Positions 18,986 to 29,852 of a stretch of DNA of 64,000 nucleotides are shown here, one piece after another. The DNA is from Sphingopyxis sp. PAMC25046 (GTDB taxonomy: Bacteria > Pseudomonadota > Alphaproteobacteria > Sphingomonadales > Sphingomonadaceae), in the NCBI RefSeq assembly GCF_004795895.1, contig NZ_CP039250.1, positions 4,255,501-4,319,500 of the forward strand. The letters run 5' to 3'. The notes under the pieces are model-generated. The model searched no databases, was not told the origin of the DNA, and saw nothing but the letters and a program-made list of their open reading frames with translations. Position numbers and translations under genes: made by a program. Each line of letters begins with the position of its first letter. Within the stretch, counting starts at the first letter, position 1.

Positions 18986-20521
18986 CTATTCGCCCGCTGT
19001 CGTTTCGGCGGGGGCGGCACCGGCGCGCGCTCCGCCTCGCCCGCGCATGGCTTCGAGCTGGGCGAGCAGATGCTCGCCTTGACCGCCGTCGTGCGGGTCG
19101 AACGCGACCGCCTTCGCCAATGTCAGCGCGTCGTCATACCGGCCGTCGTTGGCAAGCGCGAAGGCGTAGCTGACGCGGACGCCGATATTTTCCGGCGCGA
19201 GCTGAAAAGCGCGGTGGAGACCCTCGATCGCGATTGGCGGCGGCCAGCGGCCCTGATCGACGAAGCTTTTGAAATAGGCGTAGAGCGGTAGCGGGTCGTC
19301 GGGATTGGTGCGGTTGGCGAGTGCGATGGGTTTGCGCACCGCATTCCAGTCTTCCGGCCGGGGATCATCCTTCGCCTCGACCTCGGCGGTCAGGATGCGG
19401 CCGAGCAAGACATTCGCGCGGACATGTTTGGGATCGATGGCCAGCGCCTTGTCGACCGCGGCCCGCGCCGCCGCCTTGTCGCGCTTGTCATCATCGATCG
19501 CCCATTCGGCCCGCGCCAGTTCGAACCACACCCCGGCGTCGCTGCCATGCACGAGGCTCAATGCCTTCAGCTCGTCGCGCACCTTTGCGATCCGTTCCGC
19601 ATCGTTCTGGCCGCTGATCCGTTCGAGGCGGAGCGGCAACAGCGCATCTTCGGCGGGCGACAGTGGGGCGATGCCGATTTTGCCGGGAACCGCGACCGGT
19701 TCGGCCGAGGTGCGGTAGGTCATCGGCTTGTTCATGTATCGGTTGAGGTCCTTGTCGAGCTCGGCGAGATCGCCGAACGCGTCGATTGCCGCCTTCTTGC
19801 CATCCTCGCCGTGGTTGATCGCCTCGATATATTTGGTGAGCTGGCCCGCGCGTGCGGGGTCGTTGTAAAGCATGTGCGTCAAGAGCCATGATCGGCCGTA
19901 ATAGACGTCGGTCTGCCCCGAATTGCGCATCTCGCCCGGCCGCTGGAGCAGTATCTTCTCGGCCGGGACCTTGGGCATCGCGAGCAGGCCATAGGCGCGC
20001 GCATAAACGGGCTTGCCGATCTCGGCGCGCCCTTCCTTGGTGAAATCGGCCGTCGAATGATATTCGGCAAAGCCTTCGATGAACCACGCCGGAAAGGCGG
20101 CGGCGGCATAACGCTTCATGAAGTGATGACTATATTCGTGAAACAGCGTCTGCTGCGATTGCGGCGTCCCCTTGATCACGACGTCCTCGCGGTGCGAGCT
20201 TGCAAAGCTTCCCTCGGGGTCGGGCTTGTACCAACCCGCGATAAAGGATCCGCTCTTGCCGGTGACCAGCCGGCCGGCATCGACACCGCGCGGGACCAGA
20301 TAGATGGTCAGCCGATTGGGTTCGGGGGCTTGTTTCAACCCGAACCGCGCGCGGAGCGTCGCGTCGAACCGTTGGAGATTCTCGGCAAAGGTGCGCAGCG
20401 ATTTCTCCTTGCCCTCGCTGTAAATGATGAAATTGTCAGTGTCGGCGCGCAGCCAGTTCGCCTGCGCCGGCGTCGCCAGCGCGGCAAGCGCCGCCAATAT
20501 CGTTATGCGAAGCCCGTGCAT
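18986..20521 (-). CDS. Exported HExxH (gluzincin-like) putative metallopeptidase with TPR region, paralogue B
   Basis: Protein of 511 residues with a signal peptide (MHGLRITILAALAALATPA, cleavage near residue 21). The zinc motif HEYSH is at 128-132 with EGFAE starting at 149. TPR-like stretches occupy the C-terminal half (AAARAAVDKALAIDPKHVRA; LHRAFQLAPENIGVRVS) and the tail is Gly/Ala-rich. It shares domain order and motifs with paralogue A. ATG 20521 is preceded by a G-rich stretch GGGGGGAGC and begins the signal peptide; reading further upstream enters priA in another frame. Its stop is 7 bases from the end of the convergent PEP mutase-family gene. Confidence 0.72.
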   Translation of the reverse strand: MHGLRITILAALAALATPAQANWLRADTDNFIIYSEGKEKSLRTFAENLQRFDATLRARFGLKQAPEPNRLTIYLVPRGVDAGRLVTGKSGSFIAGWYKPDPEGSFASSHREDVVIKGTPQSQQTLFHEYSHHFMKRYAAAAFPAWFIEGFAEYHSTADFTKEGRAEIGKPVYARAYGLLAMPKVPAEKILLQRPGEMRNSGQTDVYYGRSWLLTHMLYNDPARAGQLTKYIEAINHGEDGKKAAIDAFGDLAELDKDLNRYMNKPMTYRTSAEPVAVPGKIGIAPLSPAEDALLPLRLERISGQNDAERIAKVRDELKALSLVHGSDAGVWFELARAEWAIDDDKRDKAAARAAVDKALAIDPKHVRANVLLGRILTAEVEAKDDPRPEDWNAVRKPIALANRTNPDDPLPLYAYFKSFVDQGRWPPPIAIEGLHRAFQLAPENIGVRVSYAFALANDGRYDDALTLAKAVAFDPHDGGQGEHLLAQLEAMRGRGGARAGAAPAETTAGE

Positions 20522-20595
20522 CCCCGCTGCTCCCCCCGGATGGCGATACGCATTCTGCTGCCAGCCTGCGACGAGGCTGTAAAGCCCTCTATCGG

Positions 20596-22764
20596 CTAGA
20601 CAAAACTGTAGGGGTCGATGTCGATCGCGAGCCGCGCCTTCGAAGACCATTCGACGCTGCTCACCCACTCGCGGATCGTCCCCTGCAGGTCGAAGCTGCG
20701 CGGCGCGTGGAGGAGGAGGCGAAAGCGGTGGCGGCCGCGCAGCATCGCGAGCGGCGCCGGCGCGGGGCCATAGACGGCGAGCCCGTCGGCGACGGGCGCC
20801 TTTTGCCCCAGCCGCTGCGCCTGTCCGCGCGCGACTTCGATATCCTCCGACGAGATGACGAGCGCGGCAAAGCGGCCATAGGGCGGCGCGCCCGCGAATT
20901 TGCGCGCCGCGGCCTCGGCGGCATAGAAACCGTCGCGGTCGTTCGCGACGAGCGCCGCCATCACCGGCGCCTCCGGCACGCGCGTCTGGATTAGCACTTC
21001 GCCGGGCTTCACCCCGCGCCCCGCGCGCCCCGCGACCTGCGCGATCTGCTGAAAGGTGCGCTCGGCGGCGCGGAGGTCGCCGCCGTCGAGCCCGAGGTCG
21101 GCGTCGACCACCCCGACGAGTGTGAGGTTGGGAAAATGATAGCCCTTGGTGACGAGCTGCGTCCCGATGATGATGTCGACCAGCCCGCCCTCGACATTGT
21201 CGACGAACTCGGCGGCCTTGGCGGGCGACCACAAGGTGTCGCTGGTGACGATGGCGGTTCTGGCTTCGGGAAAGCGCAGGGCGACCTCGTCGGCGACGCG
21301 TTCGACGCCGGGGCCGCAGGCGACGAGGCTGTCCTCATCCTCGCATTCGGGGCAGAGCCGCGGCGGCGGCATGACATGGCCGCAATGGTGGCAGGCGAGG
21401 CGGTGGACGAGGCGGTGTTCGACCATCCACGCAGTGCAATTGGGGCACTGGATGCGGTGGCCGCAGGTGCGGCAGAGCGTCAGCGGAGCGAAGCCGCGCC
21501 GGTTGAGGAAGAGCAGGCTCTGCTCGCCCTTTTGCAAGCGGTCGGCGAGCGCGTCGACGAGCGGCGGCGCGAGCCAGCGGCCGCGGTCGGGCGGGTCTTG
21601 CCGCATGTCGATCGCCGCCAAATCGGGCAGGGTCGCGCCGCCGAAGCGCGCGGGGAGCTTGATGTGGCGATAACGCCCCGCCTCGACCATCGCGAGGCTT
21701 TCGAGCGCGGGGGTCGCGCTCGCGAGCACCACCGGCAGCCCCTCGAAATGTCCGCGCATCACCGCGACGTCGCGCGCGTGATAATGGACGCCGTCCTCCT
21801 GCTTGAAGCTCGTCTCATGCGCTTCGTCGACGACGATCACGCCGAGCCTGGCGTAGGGCAGGAACAAGGCCGAGCGCGCGCCGACGATAATCTTCGCCTC
21901 GCCCGCCGCGATGCTGTGCCAGGCGCGGCGGCGCTCGGTGGAACGCAGCCCCGAGTGCCACGCGACGGGCTCGCAGCCGAAGCGCGCGGCGAAGCGCGTC
22001 AGCATCGGTTCGGTGAGCGCGATTTCGGGGAGGAGGACGAGCGCCTGCCTGCCCGCGGCGATCGCGGCGGCGATCGCTTCCATATAGACTTCGGTCTTGC
22101 CCGATCCGGTGACACCGTCGAGCAGCAACGTCTCGAACTTCGCGGCGGCGACCGCGTCGCGAAGCTGCCCCGCGGCGGCGGCCTGCTCGCCCGACAGATC
22201 GGGCGGCGCAAAGGCGGGATCGGGTTCGGGATAGGGCTGGTCGGCCGACATGCTGACGGCTTCGAGCGCGCCGGTATTGACGAGCCCGCGGATCACCGCC
22301 TCGCTGACCTCCGCGAGCGCCGCGAGTTCGCGCACCAGCCCTTGGCGCGTCCCGATCTTTTCGAGCGCGACGGTCCGCTGCGGCGTCATCCGGCCGGGCA
22401 GCTCGCCGGTCGCGCGATATTCGACGATCGGGCGGCGCGCGTCGGCGAAGGCGGCGCCGGGCAGCACCATGCGCAGCACCGACCCCGGGGGGCTGAGATA
22501 ATAGTCGCTCGTCCATTCGATCAGGCGGCGGAGCGGAGCGGCGATCGGCGGCACGGGCACGATCTCGTAAAGATTGCGCAGGCGATTGTCGCCGACGGGT
22601 TCGGGAGCGCCGAAGCTTTCGTCCTCCCACACCACGCCGCCCATCCGCCGCGGCCCGAGCGGCGCGACGACGACGCTGCCCAAAGGCGCCTCGCTTCCCT
22701 GCGGGACGCGATAGTCGAGCGGGCCGAGAGCGGCGGTCAAAAGGAGGACGCGAGCGCGGGTCAT
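20596..22764 (-). CDS. priA: Primosomal replication restart helicase PriA
   Basis: PriA of 722 residues, which restarts stalled replication forks by loading the replisome. Seen in order are the N-terminal 3'-DNA-binding region (RVLLLTAALGPLDYRVPQG), Walker A GVTGSGKTEVYMEAI, VVDEAHETSFKQEDG, and helicase motif III SATPALES. A zinc-binding region follows with eight Cys in four pairs (CRTCGH, CPNC, CHHCGH, CPEC). The final part is QVAGRAGRG and a Phe/Val C-terminus. The start at 22764 gives MTRARVLLL. It is 89 bases downstream of the SRPBCC gene on the same strand. Confidence 0.95.
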   Translation of the reverse strand: MTRARVLLLTAALGPLDYRVPQGSEAPLGSVVVAPLGPRRMGGVVWEDESFGAPEPVGDNRLRNLYEIVPVPPIAAPLRRLIEWTSDYYLSPPGSVLRMVLPGAAFADARRPIVEYRATGELPGRMTPQRTVALEKIGTRQGLVRELAALAEVSEAVIRGLVNTGALEAVSMSADQPYPEPDPAFAPPDLSGEQAAAAGQLRDAVAAAKFETLLLDGVTGSGKTEVYMEAIAAAIAAGRQALVLLPEIALTEPMLTRFAARFGCEPVAWHSGLRSTERRRAWHSIAAGEAKIIVGARSALFLPYARLGVIVVDEAHETSFKQEDGVHYHARDVAVMRGHFEGLPVVLASATPALESLAMVEAGRYRHIKLPARFGGATLPDLAAIDMRQDPPDRGRWLAPPLVDALADRLQKGEQSLLFLNRRGFAPLTLCRTCGHRIQCPNCTAWMVEHRLVHRLACHHCGHVMPPPRLCPECEDEDSLVACGPGVERVADEVALRFPEARTAIVTSDTLWSPAKAAEFVDNVEGGLVDIIIGTQLVTKGYHFPNLTLVGVVDADLGLDGGDLRAAERTFQQIAQVAGRAGRGVKPGEVLIQTRVPEAPVMAALVANDRDGFYAAEAAARKFAGAPPYGRFAALVISSEDIEVARGQAQRLGQKAPVADGLAVYGPAPAPLAMLRGRHRFRLLLHAPRSFDLQGTIREWVSSVEWSSKARLAIDIDPYSFV

Positions 22765-22853
22765 GGGTCGGGCAGGATATAGGCGCGCGGGGAAAATAGG
22801 AAAGCGCCGAGGGCGACCAGCGAAGGAGACGGCGCTTCCGCGCCCGCCTCCGC

Positions 22854-23324
22854 TCAAAACCGCTGGCTCATCCCCTTCAACATTTCGCGCCAATATTCCC
22901 CTAGCCGCCGCTGGAACAGCATCAGCTCGAACCCGTGCCGCGCGACGTGGCTTTGCGGGACGGCATCCCAGCCGCGATGCTCGACGGTCACGCGCGTCTC
23001 GCTGCCTATCGCCTCGAAGCGCACATCGACCTCGGTCGCCTGACCCTCCCGAAAACTCGGCAGGCGCCATGCAAATGCCAGCCTTTCGCCCGGCAGCCAA
23101 TGGCGCACCGCACCGATCTCCCATTCTTCGCCATTGTCGAAGCGCGTAACGAGCCGTCCGTCCGGCCCCGCCGGATCGAAGCGCAGTGCGCCGTCGCCGT
23201 GCCGCGATAGCTGGAACAGCGGATGGCTCCGCCACCATTTGCCGATATCGCGCGTGAAGGCGGTGAACGCCGCGTCCGGCGTCGCCGCGACGCGCAGCGC
23301 GACGATCACCGCCGCGCCGCTCAT
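22854..23324 (-). CDS. SRPBCC (START/AHSA1-like) domain protein
   Basis: Single-domain protein of 156 residues with the hydrophobic-ligand-binding AHSA1/SRPBCC fold pattern: VIVALRVAATPDAAFTAFT, then WWRSHPLF, RFDNGEEWEIGAV, TEVDVRFEAIG-type strands and a long C-terminal helix ELMLFQRRLGEYW. Such proteins paired with ArsR regulators are common and mostly uncharacterised. Its ATG overlaps the ArsR stop as ATGA, so it is translationally coupled to the regulator. Confidence 0.88.
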   Translation of the reverse strand: MSGAAVIVALRVAATPDAAFTAFTRDIGKWWRSHPLFQLSRHGDGALRFDPAGPDGRLVTRFDNGEEWEIGAVRHWLPGERLAFAWRLPSFREGQATEVDVRFEAIGSETRVTVEHRGWDAVPQSHVARHGFELMLFQRRLGEYWREMLKGMSQRF

Positions 23325-23647
23325 GGCCCTCGCTCCACATGCGCCTTGAACGCGGCAAGCTGGCGCGACCACAGCGCCTCGGTCTCGGCGAGCCATTGCT
23401 TGAGCTCGCTGGTGGCGCCGTCCTTCAATCGATAGATTCGCACACGCGCGTCGAAGGTCGGATGCCCGTCCTCGACCAGCCCGCCTTCCTTCAGCGCGCG
23501 CAAATGCCGGCTCATCGCGGGTGGCGCGAGGCCGAGTTCGCCCGCCAGCTCGCCCGCGCTGCGCGGCCGTTCACCCAGCAGTTCGATCGCGCGCCGCCGC
23601 GTGGGATCGGCGAGCGCGCCCAGCATCCGGTCGAGCGCGACGCTCAA
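23321..23647 (-). CDS. ArsR-family winged-helix transcriptional regulator
   Basis: Protein of 108 residues with one winged helix-turn-helix: ALADPTRRRAIELLGERPRS, then the recognition part LGLAPPAMSRHLRALKEGGL, and the wing ARVRIYRLKDG. There are no Cys pairs for metal sensing, so it belongs to the non-metal ArsR branch usually linked to SRPBCC partners. TTG 23647 is chosen because it overlaps the VOC stop (TTGA) and gives the usual seven residues before ALADPTRR; ATG 23626 is the alternative. It probably controls the operon through the palindrome at 24160-24181. Confidence 0.87.
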   Translation of the reverse strand: MSVALDRMLGALADPTRRRAIELLGERPRSAGELAGELGLAPPAMSRHLRALKEGGLVEDGHPTFDARVRIYRLKDGATSELKQWLAETEALWSRQLAAFKAHVERGP

Positions 23648-24117
23648 TCGTCGAGCCGCGTCTTGGTCTTGAAGCCGCCCGCGGCGTCCCATTCGTCCGA
23701 CGTCTTTTCCGCAACCGTCACGCCAAAGGTCCAGATATGCCCCTCGGGGTCCTTCGCGCGGTAGGTGCGGTCGCCATAGAATTGCGTTTCGGGTTCGGCG
23801 ATGATGTCCGCCCCCGCCGCGCGCGCCTTTTCGCAATGCGCGTCGATATCCTCGCCTTGGCCCAGCTGGACATGCACCGTCTGGGTGTTCTTGCCGCCGA
23901 GATTCGCGGGGCTGCGATGGTCGTCGGACCATTCATTGCCGATCATGATCGACGAATTTCCATATTCCATCTCGCTGTGCGCAAGATTGCCCTGATCGTC
24001 GAGCAGCACGAACGCCGGCTCGAACCCGAACGCCTCTTCCAGCCAGCGGAACGCCGCCTTCGCATCCTTGTAACAGACGGCGCTCGCAAGCCCCTTGGGT
24101 CGCGGTTGATCGGCCAT
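23644..24117 (-). CDS. VOC (glyoxalase/PhnB-like) family protein
   Basis: Protein of 157 residues with the vicinal-oxygen-chelate fold: AVCYKDAKAAFRWLEEAFGF, then FVLLDDQGNLAHSEMEYGNS, and a second half TVHVQLGQGEDIDAHCEKAR ending in RAKDPEGHIWTFG. These are the two beta-alpha-beta-beta-beta modules. It is similar to PhnB/glyoxalase-like proteins; the substrate is unknown. It is the first gene of the VOC-ArsR-SRPBCC operon, each step overlapping by 4 bases. Confidence 0.9.
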   Translation of the reverse strand: MADQPRPKGLASAVCYKDAKAAFRWLEEAFGFEPAFVLLDDQGNLAHSEMEYGNSSIMIGNEWSDDHRSPANLGGKNTQTVHVQLGQGEDIDAHCEKARAAGADIIAEPETQFYGDRTYRAKDPEGHIWTFGVTVAEKTSDEWDAAGGFKTKTRLDD

Positions 24118-24159
24118 GTCGTGTCTCCCGAGTCGCTATTTGATTTCCTATTTATAGAA

Positions 24160-24181
24160 TATTTTCACGAAAATGAAAATA
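24160..24181. promoter_or_regulatory. Candidate ArsR operator palindrome
   Basis: Inverted repeat TATTTTCA (24160-24167), 6-base spacer, TGAAAATA (24174-24181) in a short AT-rich island (24140-24185) within otherwise GC-rich DNA. It lies between the divergent starts of the VOC-ArsR-SRPBCC operon and glsA. The next bases on the minus strand include a TATAAAT-like element. Autoregulation by the operon's ArsR protein is inference from position and symmetry. Confidence 0.6.
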
Positions 24182-24216
24182 CTCGCCGATGTGCATCAAG
24201 ATGATAAAGCAGCGCC

Positions 24217-25146
24217 ATGACCGACGACCTCCGCCACCATATCGACGAAGCGATGAAGCTCGCCGCCGCACAGCTCGGCAGGGGCCGCGTCGCCAACTAT
24301 ATTCCCGCGCTCGCCAACGTCGATCCGAACAAGCTCGGCTTTGCGGTCGCGCTCCCCGATGGGACTGTCCACAGCTCGGGCGACGCCGACGAGCCCTTCT
24401 CGATCCAGTCGGTGTCGAAGGTCTTCACATTGGCGCTCGCGCTGCGCCGCGTCGGCAGTTCGCTATGGGACAGCGTCGGACGCGAGCCGTCGGGCAGCGC
24501 GTTCAACTCGATCGTCCAGCTCGAAAGCGAACAGGGCATCCCGCGTAATCCGCTGATCAACGCGGGCGCGATCGCGACCACCGACCGGCTGATCGACGGG
24601 CGCAGCGGCGATGCGACCATCGATGAGATCGTCGACTTCATGCGCGCGCGGGCCGGAGACGACAGCGTCGCAATCGACTTCGACGTCGCATCGTCCGAAT
24701 CCGAAACCGGCGCGCGCAACCGCAGCCTCGCGCATTTCATGGACGCCTTCGGCAATCTGGCGCATCGGGTCGAGACGGTGGTCGGCGTCTATTTCCGCCA
24801 GTGCGCGATCGCTATGTCGTGCCGCCAGCTCGCGCGCGCCGGGCTGTTCCTCGCGATGGAGGGGCGCGACCCGGTGACCGGCGAGCAGCTCGTCGAACCG
24901 CACCGCGCGCGGCGGATCAACGCGATCATGATGCTCTGCGGCCATTACGACAATTCGGGCGAATTCGCCTTCCGCGTCGGCCTTCCCGGCAAGAGCGGGG
25001 TCGGCGGCGGCATCCTCTGCATCGCGCCGGGGCAGGGATCGATCGCGGTCTGGTCGCCCGCGCTCAACGAAGCGGGAACGTCGCTGGCCGGGGCGATCGC
25101 GCTCGAACATTTCGCTTATGCCGCCGGCTGGTCGGTGTTCGATTAG
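24217..25146 (+). CDS. glsA: Glutaminase A
   Basis: Serine-type glutaminase of 309 residues converting glutamine to glutamate and ammonia. It has the beta-lactamase-like S-x-x-K catalytic pair Ser65/Lys68 in [10 protein letters not shown]. Family blocks follow: [64 protein letters not shown] and [21 protein letters not shown]. It is full length and appears intact. It is divergent from the VOC operon and is followed after 3 bases by the Imm5-like gene. Confidence 0.95.
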   Translation: MTDDLRHHIDEAMKLAAAQLGRGRVANYIPALANVDPNKLGFAVALPDGTVHSSGDADEPFSIQSVSKVFTLALALRRVGSSLWDSVGREPSGSAFNSIVQLESEQGIPRNPLINAGAIATTDRLIDGRSGDATIDEIVDFMRARAGDDSVAIDFDVASSESETGARNRSLAHFMDAFGNLAHRVETVVGVYFRQCAIAMSCRQLARAGLFLAMEGRDPVTGEQLVEPHRARRINAIMMLCGHYDNSGEFAFRVGLPGKSGVGGGILCIAPGQGSIAVWSPALNEAGTSLAGAIALEHFAYAAGWSVFD

Positions 25147-25149
25147 CAC

Positions 25150-25692
25150 ATGGCTGCCGAAATCGATCTGGATCTGGCCGATCTTCGCGAGGTCGTCGCC
25201 TATGCGGTCGGTAACGCGGAGCAGGTGTTGCCCATCTTCGAACGAGGCCACGCGTCGGACGGTCGCCCGGGCGAGGCCATCGCAGCGGCGTCGACATTTG
25301 CGTGCGGAGGTCCGCGCGTCAAAACGCTCCGCGATACCGCCTGGGCGGCGCACAAGGCCGCGCAGGAAACGGACGACCGGGCGGCGAGCGAGGCAGCGCG
25401 GGCTGCGATGTGCGCTCCGGCGGCTGCCTTCCTGCATCCCTTGGCACGTCCGGCGCAGGTCCGCCATATTCTCGGTGCCGCCGCGCACGCCGCCCGCGCG
25501 TCGGAACTGGCGGCAGGCGACGATCAGGTCGCGGGATGCGATTTTGTCGAACGGCTAGCTCGCGCGACAAATTCCAAGGTCATCGAGATATTATGCCGCT
25601 ATCCAGAGCCGCCACGCGGCGGAGGGCGAACGGGCGAATTGCTGAGGATGCTCGATCGAAAGCTTCGGGAGCGGGAAAGCGGCGCGGCTTAA
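25150..25692 (+). CDS. Putative immunity protein (Imm5-like)
   Basis: All-alpha protein of 180 residues, rich in Ala, Arg and Glu. The pattern RPGEAIAAASTFA, AWAAHKAAQE, SEAARAAMCAPAAAFLHPLA and [17 protein letters not shown] resembles the Imm5 family of predicted polymorphic-toxin immunity proteins. No toxin, Rhs or contact-dependent-inhibition gene is in the window, so if real it is an orphan immunity gene. It starts 3 bases after the glsA stop, so the two are probably cotranscribed. Its TAA is shared with the stop of the convergent RlpA-family gene (TTAA at 25689-25692). The family call is from recognised sequence pattern only. Confidence 0.6.
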   Translation: MAAEIDLDLADLREVVAYAVGNAEQVLPIFERGHASDGRPGEAIAAASTFACGGPRVKTLRDTAWAAHKAAQETDDRAASEAARAAMCAPAAAFLHPLARPAQVRHILGAAAHAARASELAAGDDQVAGCDFVERLARATNSKVIEILCRYPEPPRGGGRTGELLRMLDRKLRERESGAA

Positions 25693-26120
25693 TCGTCGTT
25701 CAGCAAAGCCAGCTTGACCCGCGCGGTACCGCTGCGCTGCATGCCGATTTCGCGCGCAGCGGCGTGGCTGACGTCGATCACGCGGCCGTGAGCGAAGGGG
25801 CCGCGGTCGTTGATGCGGACGATCACACTATCGCCGGTGGTCATGTTGGTGACGCGCACCTTGCTGCCGAAGGGCAGCGTGCGGTGCGCCGCGGTCAGTT
25901 GGCCGGGATCGAAGCGTTCGCCGCTCGCGGTGCGGTTGCCGGCAAGCTCGTTGCCGTAATAGCTCGCCATGCCGCCGTCGATTTCGGTTTCCATGTCGGC
26001 GGCGTCGGCAAGCGGAATCGCGCTGGCCGCGACGGCGGGAATGGCAGCGGCGTCACTGTCCTGTGCGGCGGCCGATGCAACGAGCATCAGCGGCATCACC
26101 ATGGTTACAAGAGCCCGCAT
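25689..26120 (-). CDS. rlpA: RlpA-family septal ring lytic transglycosylase-like protein
   Basis: Small exported protein of 143 residues: a signal peptide (MRALVTMVMPLMLVASAAA) and a double-psi beta-barrel. The barrel's family blocks are ASYYGNELAGNRTASGERFD, LTAAHRTLPFGSKVRVTN, SVIVRINDRGPFAHGRVIDV and the SHAAAREIGM helix. RlpA proteins cleave denuded glycan strands at the septum. This short form has no SPOR domain, so septal targeting is not assured. The start at 26120 has GGGAGGATGCC upstream. It ends overlapping the Imm5-like gene. Confidence 0.88.
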   Translation of the reverse strand: MRALVTMVMPLMLVASAAAQDSDAAAIPAVAASAIPLADAADMETEIDGGMASYYGNELAGNRTASGERFDPGQLTAAHRTLPFGSKVRVTNMTTGDSVIVRINDRGPFAHGRVIDVSHAAAREIGMQRSGTARVKLALLNDD

Positions 26121-26251
26121 GGCATCCTCCCTTTTCGGTGAGAGCGCCAAAAGCAGCGGCCGCCTGCCGAAACAAGCCGCCGCGCGTTAAACTGAATATA
26201 TTTCGCGTTCGAAAGTGCGTTCCGGTGGGTTTTTAAGGAACCAAACCGAAA

Positions 26252-28891
<2,640 letters not shown>

Positions 28892-28904
28892 CTAGTTTCG
28901 GCGC

Positions 28905-29339
28905 ATGAAACAAGGTCTCGTTTTCCCCCTCGCCTCGATCCTCCTCACCTCGCTCGCCGCGTGCAGCCAGCCCGCGCCACCCGCCGACAATGCCCCGGAG
29001 CTTCCGGGTGAACCGATCGCGACGCGCGCGGTGATGATCGGCACCGAGGGGCCGAGCCTGCCCGCCTGTTCGAGCATCAGCCGCGTCAAATCGGGCGGCA
29101 CCGACGTCTATTGGGCACCGAACGAGACGCGCGCGGTGAAGGCGAAGCTTGCCGGCGGCGCGAATGTGTCGCTGTGCGAAGCGGCCGAGAATGACGCCTG
29201 GTTCGGCGTCGTCTTCGCCGCGCCCGGCACCGACCCCGACATGTGCGGCGTCGGCAAGTCGGTTTCCAACGCCCGTGAATATCAGGGCCCGTGCCGCTGG
29301 GGCTGGATCAAGGGCGGGACCGTCCAGCTGGGCGGCTGA
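28905..29339 (+). CDS. Lipoprotein of unknown function (SH3-like segment)
   Basis: Protein of 144 residues with a lipoprotein signal (LLTSLAAC, Cys near residue 20). A Pro-rich linker is followed by a small domain with four Cys residues. The segment DVYWAPNETRAVKAKL with SLCEAAENDAWFGVVF and CRWGWIKGGTVQL is reminiscent of a bacterial SH3 domain. No family was recognised firmly. It is divergent from gyrB, with about 106 bases between the starts. Confidence 0.7.
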   Translation: MKQGLVFPLASILLTSLAACSQPAPPADNAPELPGEPIATRAVMIGTEGPSLPACSSISRVKSGGTDVYWAPNETRAVKAKLAGGANVSLCEAAENDAWFGVVFAAPGTDPDMCGVGKSVSNAREYQGPCRWGWIKGGTVQLGG

Positions 29340-29349
29340 TTCCAGCCAT

Positions 29350-29850
29350 CTAGCGGCAATCCTCGATCACGCGGCCGATTTCGGACTGCACCGGCAGCGT
29401 CAACGCGCCGCCGCCCGGGGCTTCGAGCGCGAAGCGGCCGCGGCTGAACGCGATGCGGTCGAGCCGCGGGTCGCGGCTCGGCAGGTTCGCGCTGCCGTCG
29501 TCGAAGCGGATCGCATCGGTGCCGGCGCTGGTGCGCAGGCTGACATTGCCATCGAGCGCCGAGGTCATGCGGATGCCCCCGCCGCTGCACGCCATCGTCA
29601 GCAAGGCGTTGGCGCTACCCGTCGGCACGAAAGCGGCGGTGCGGCTGGCGGTGTCGTAACGCCACGCGCCGCGATCGATCGCGCGATCCTCCCAGCCCGC
29701 GGTCGGCGTCGGCAGCGGGGCCGGCACCGGTGCGGGCGCGACCGGCCTCGGCGCAGGCGGCGGAGCCTCAGGCTGGGGGATCGCGGCGCAGCTCGCGATG
29801 ACCAGCGTCAGCGTCGCTGCCGCCGCATAACGGAACCCGGACATTTGCAT
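29350..29850 (-). CDS. Lipoprotein of unknown function (last gene of the MoxR operon)
   Basis: Protein of about 166 residues with a signal sequence and lipobox-like VIASC, then a Pro-rich spacer (PQPEAPPPAPRPVAPAPVP). A beta-rich domain of about 100 residues follows, containing two Cys (MACSGG and the C-terminal EDCR). No known family. Either ATG 29850 or ATG 29844 could start it; a GAGG lies just before the second. It begins within a few bases of the nitroreductase stop and so belongs to the eight-gene operon. It converges on the 28905 lipoprotein gene, whose domain also has Cys residues near its end. Confidence 0.7.
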   Translation of the reverse strand: MQMSGFRYAAAATLTLVIASCAAIPQPEAPPPAPRPVAPAPVPAPLPTPTAGWEDRAIDRGAWRYDTASRTAAFVPTGSANALLTMACSGGGIRMTSALDGNVSLRTSAGTDAIRFDDGSANLPSRDPRLDRIAFSRGRFALEAPGGGALTLPVQSEIGRVIEDCR

Positions 29851-29852
29851 CC

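Noticed and set aside
26121..26251. A CtrA box (TTAA-N7-TTAA) near gyrB or rlpA
   Set aside because: A TTAA occurs but not with the second half at the right distance.
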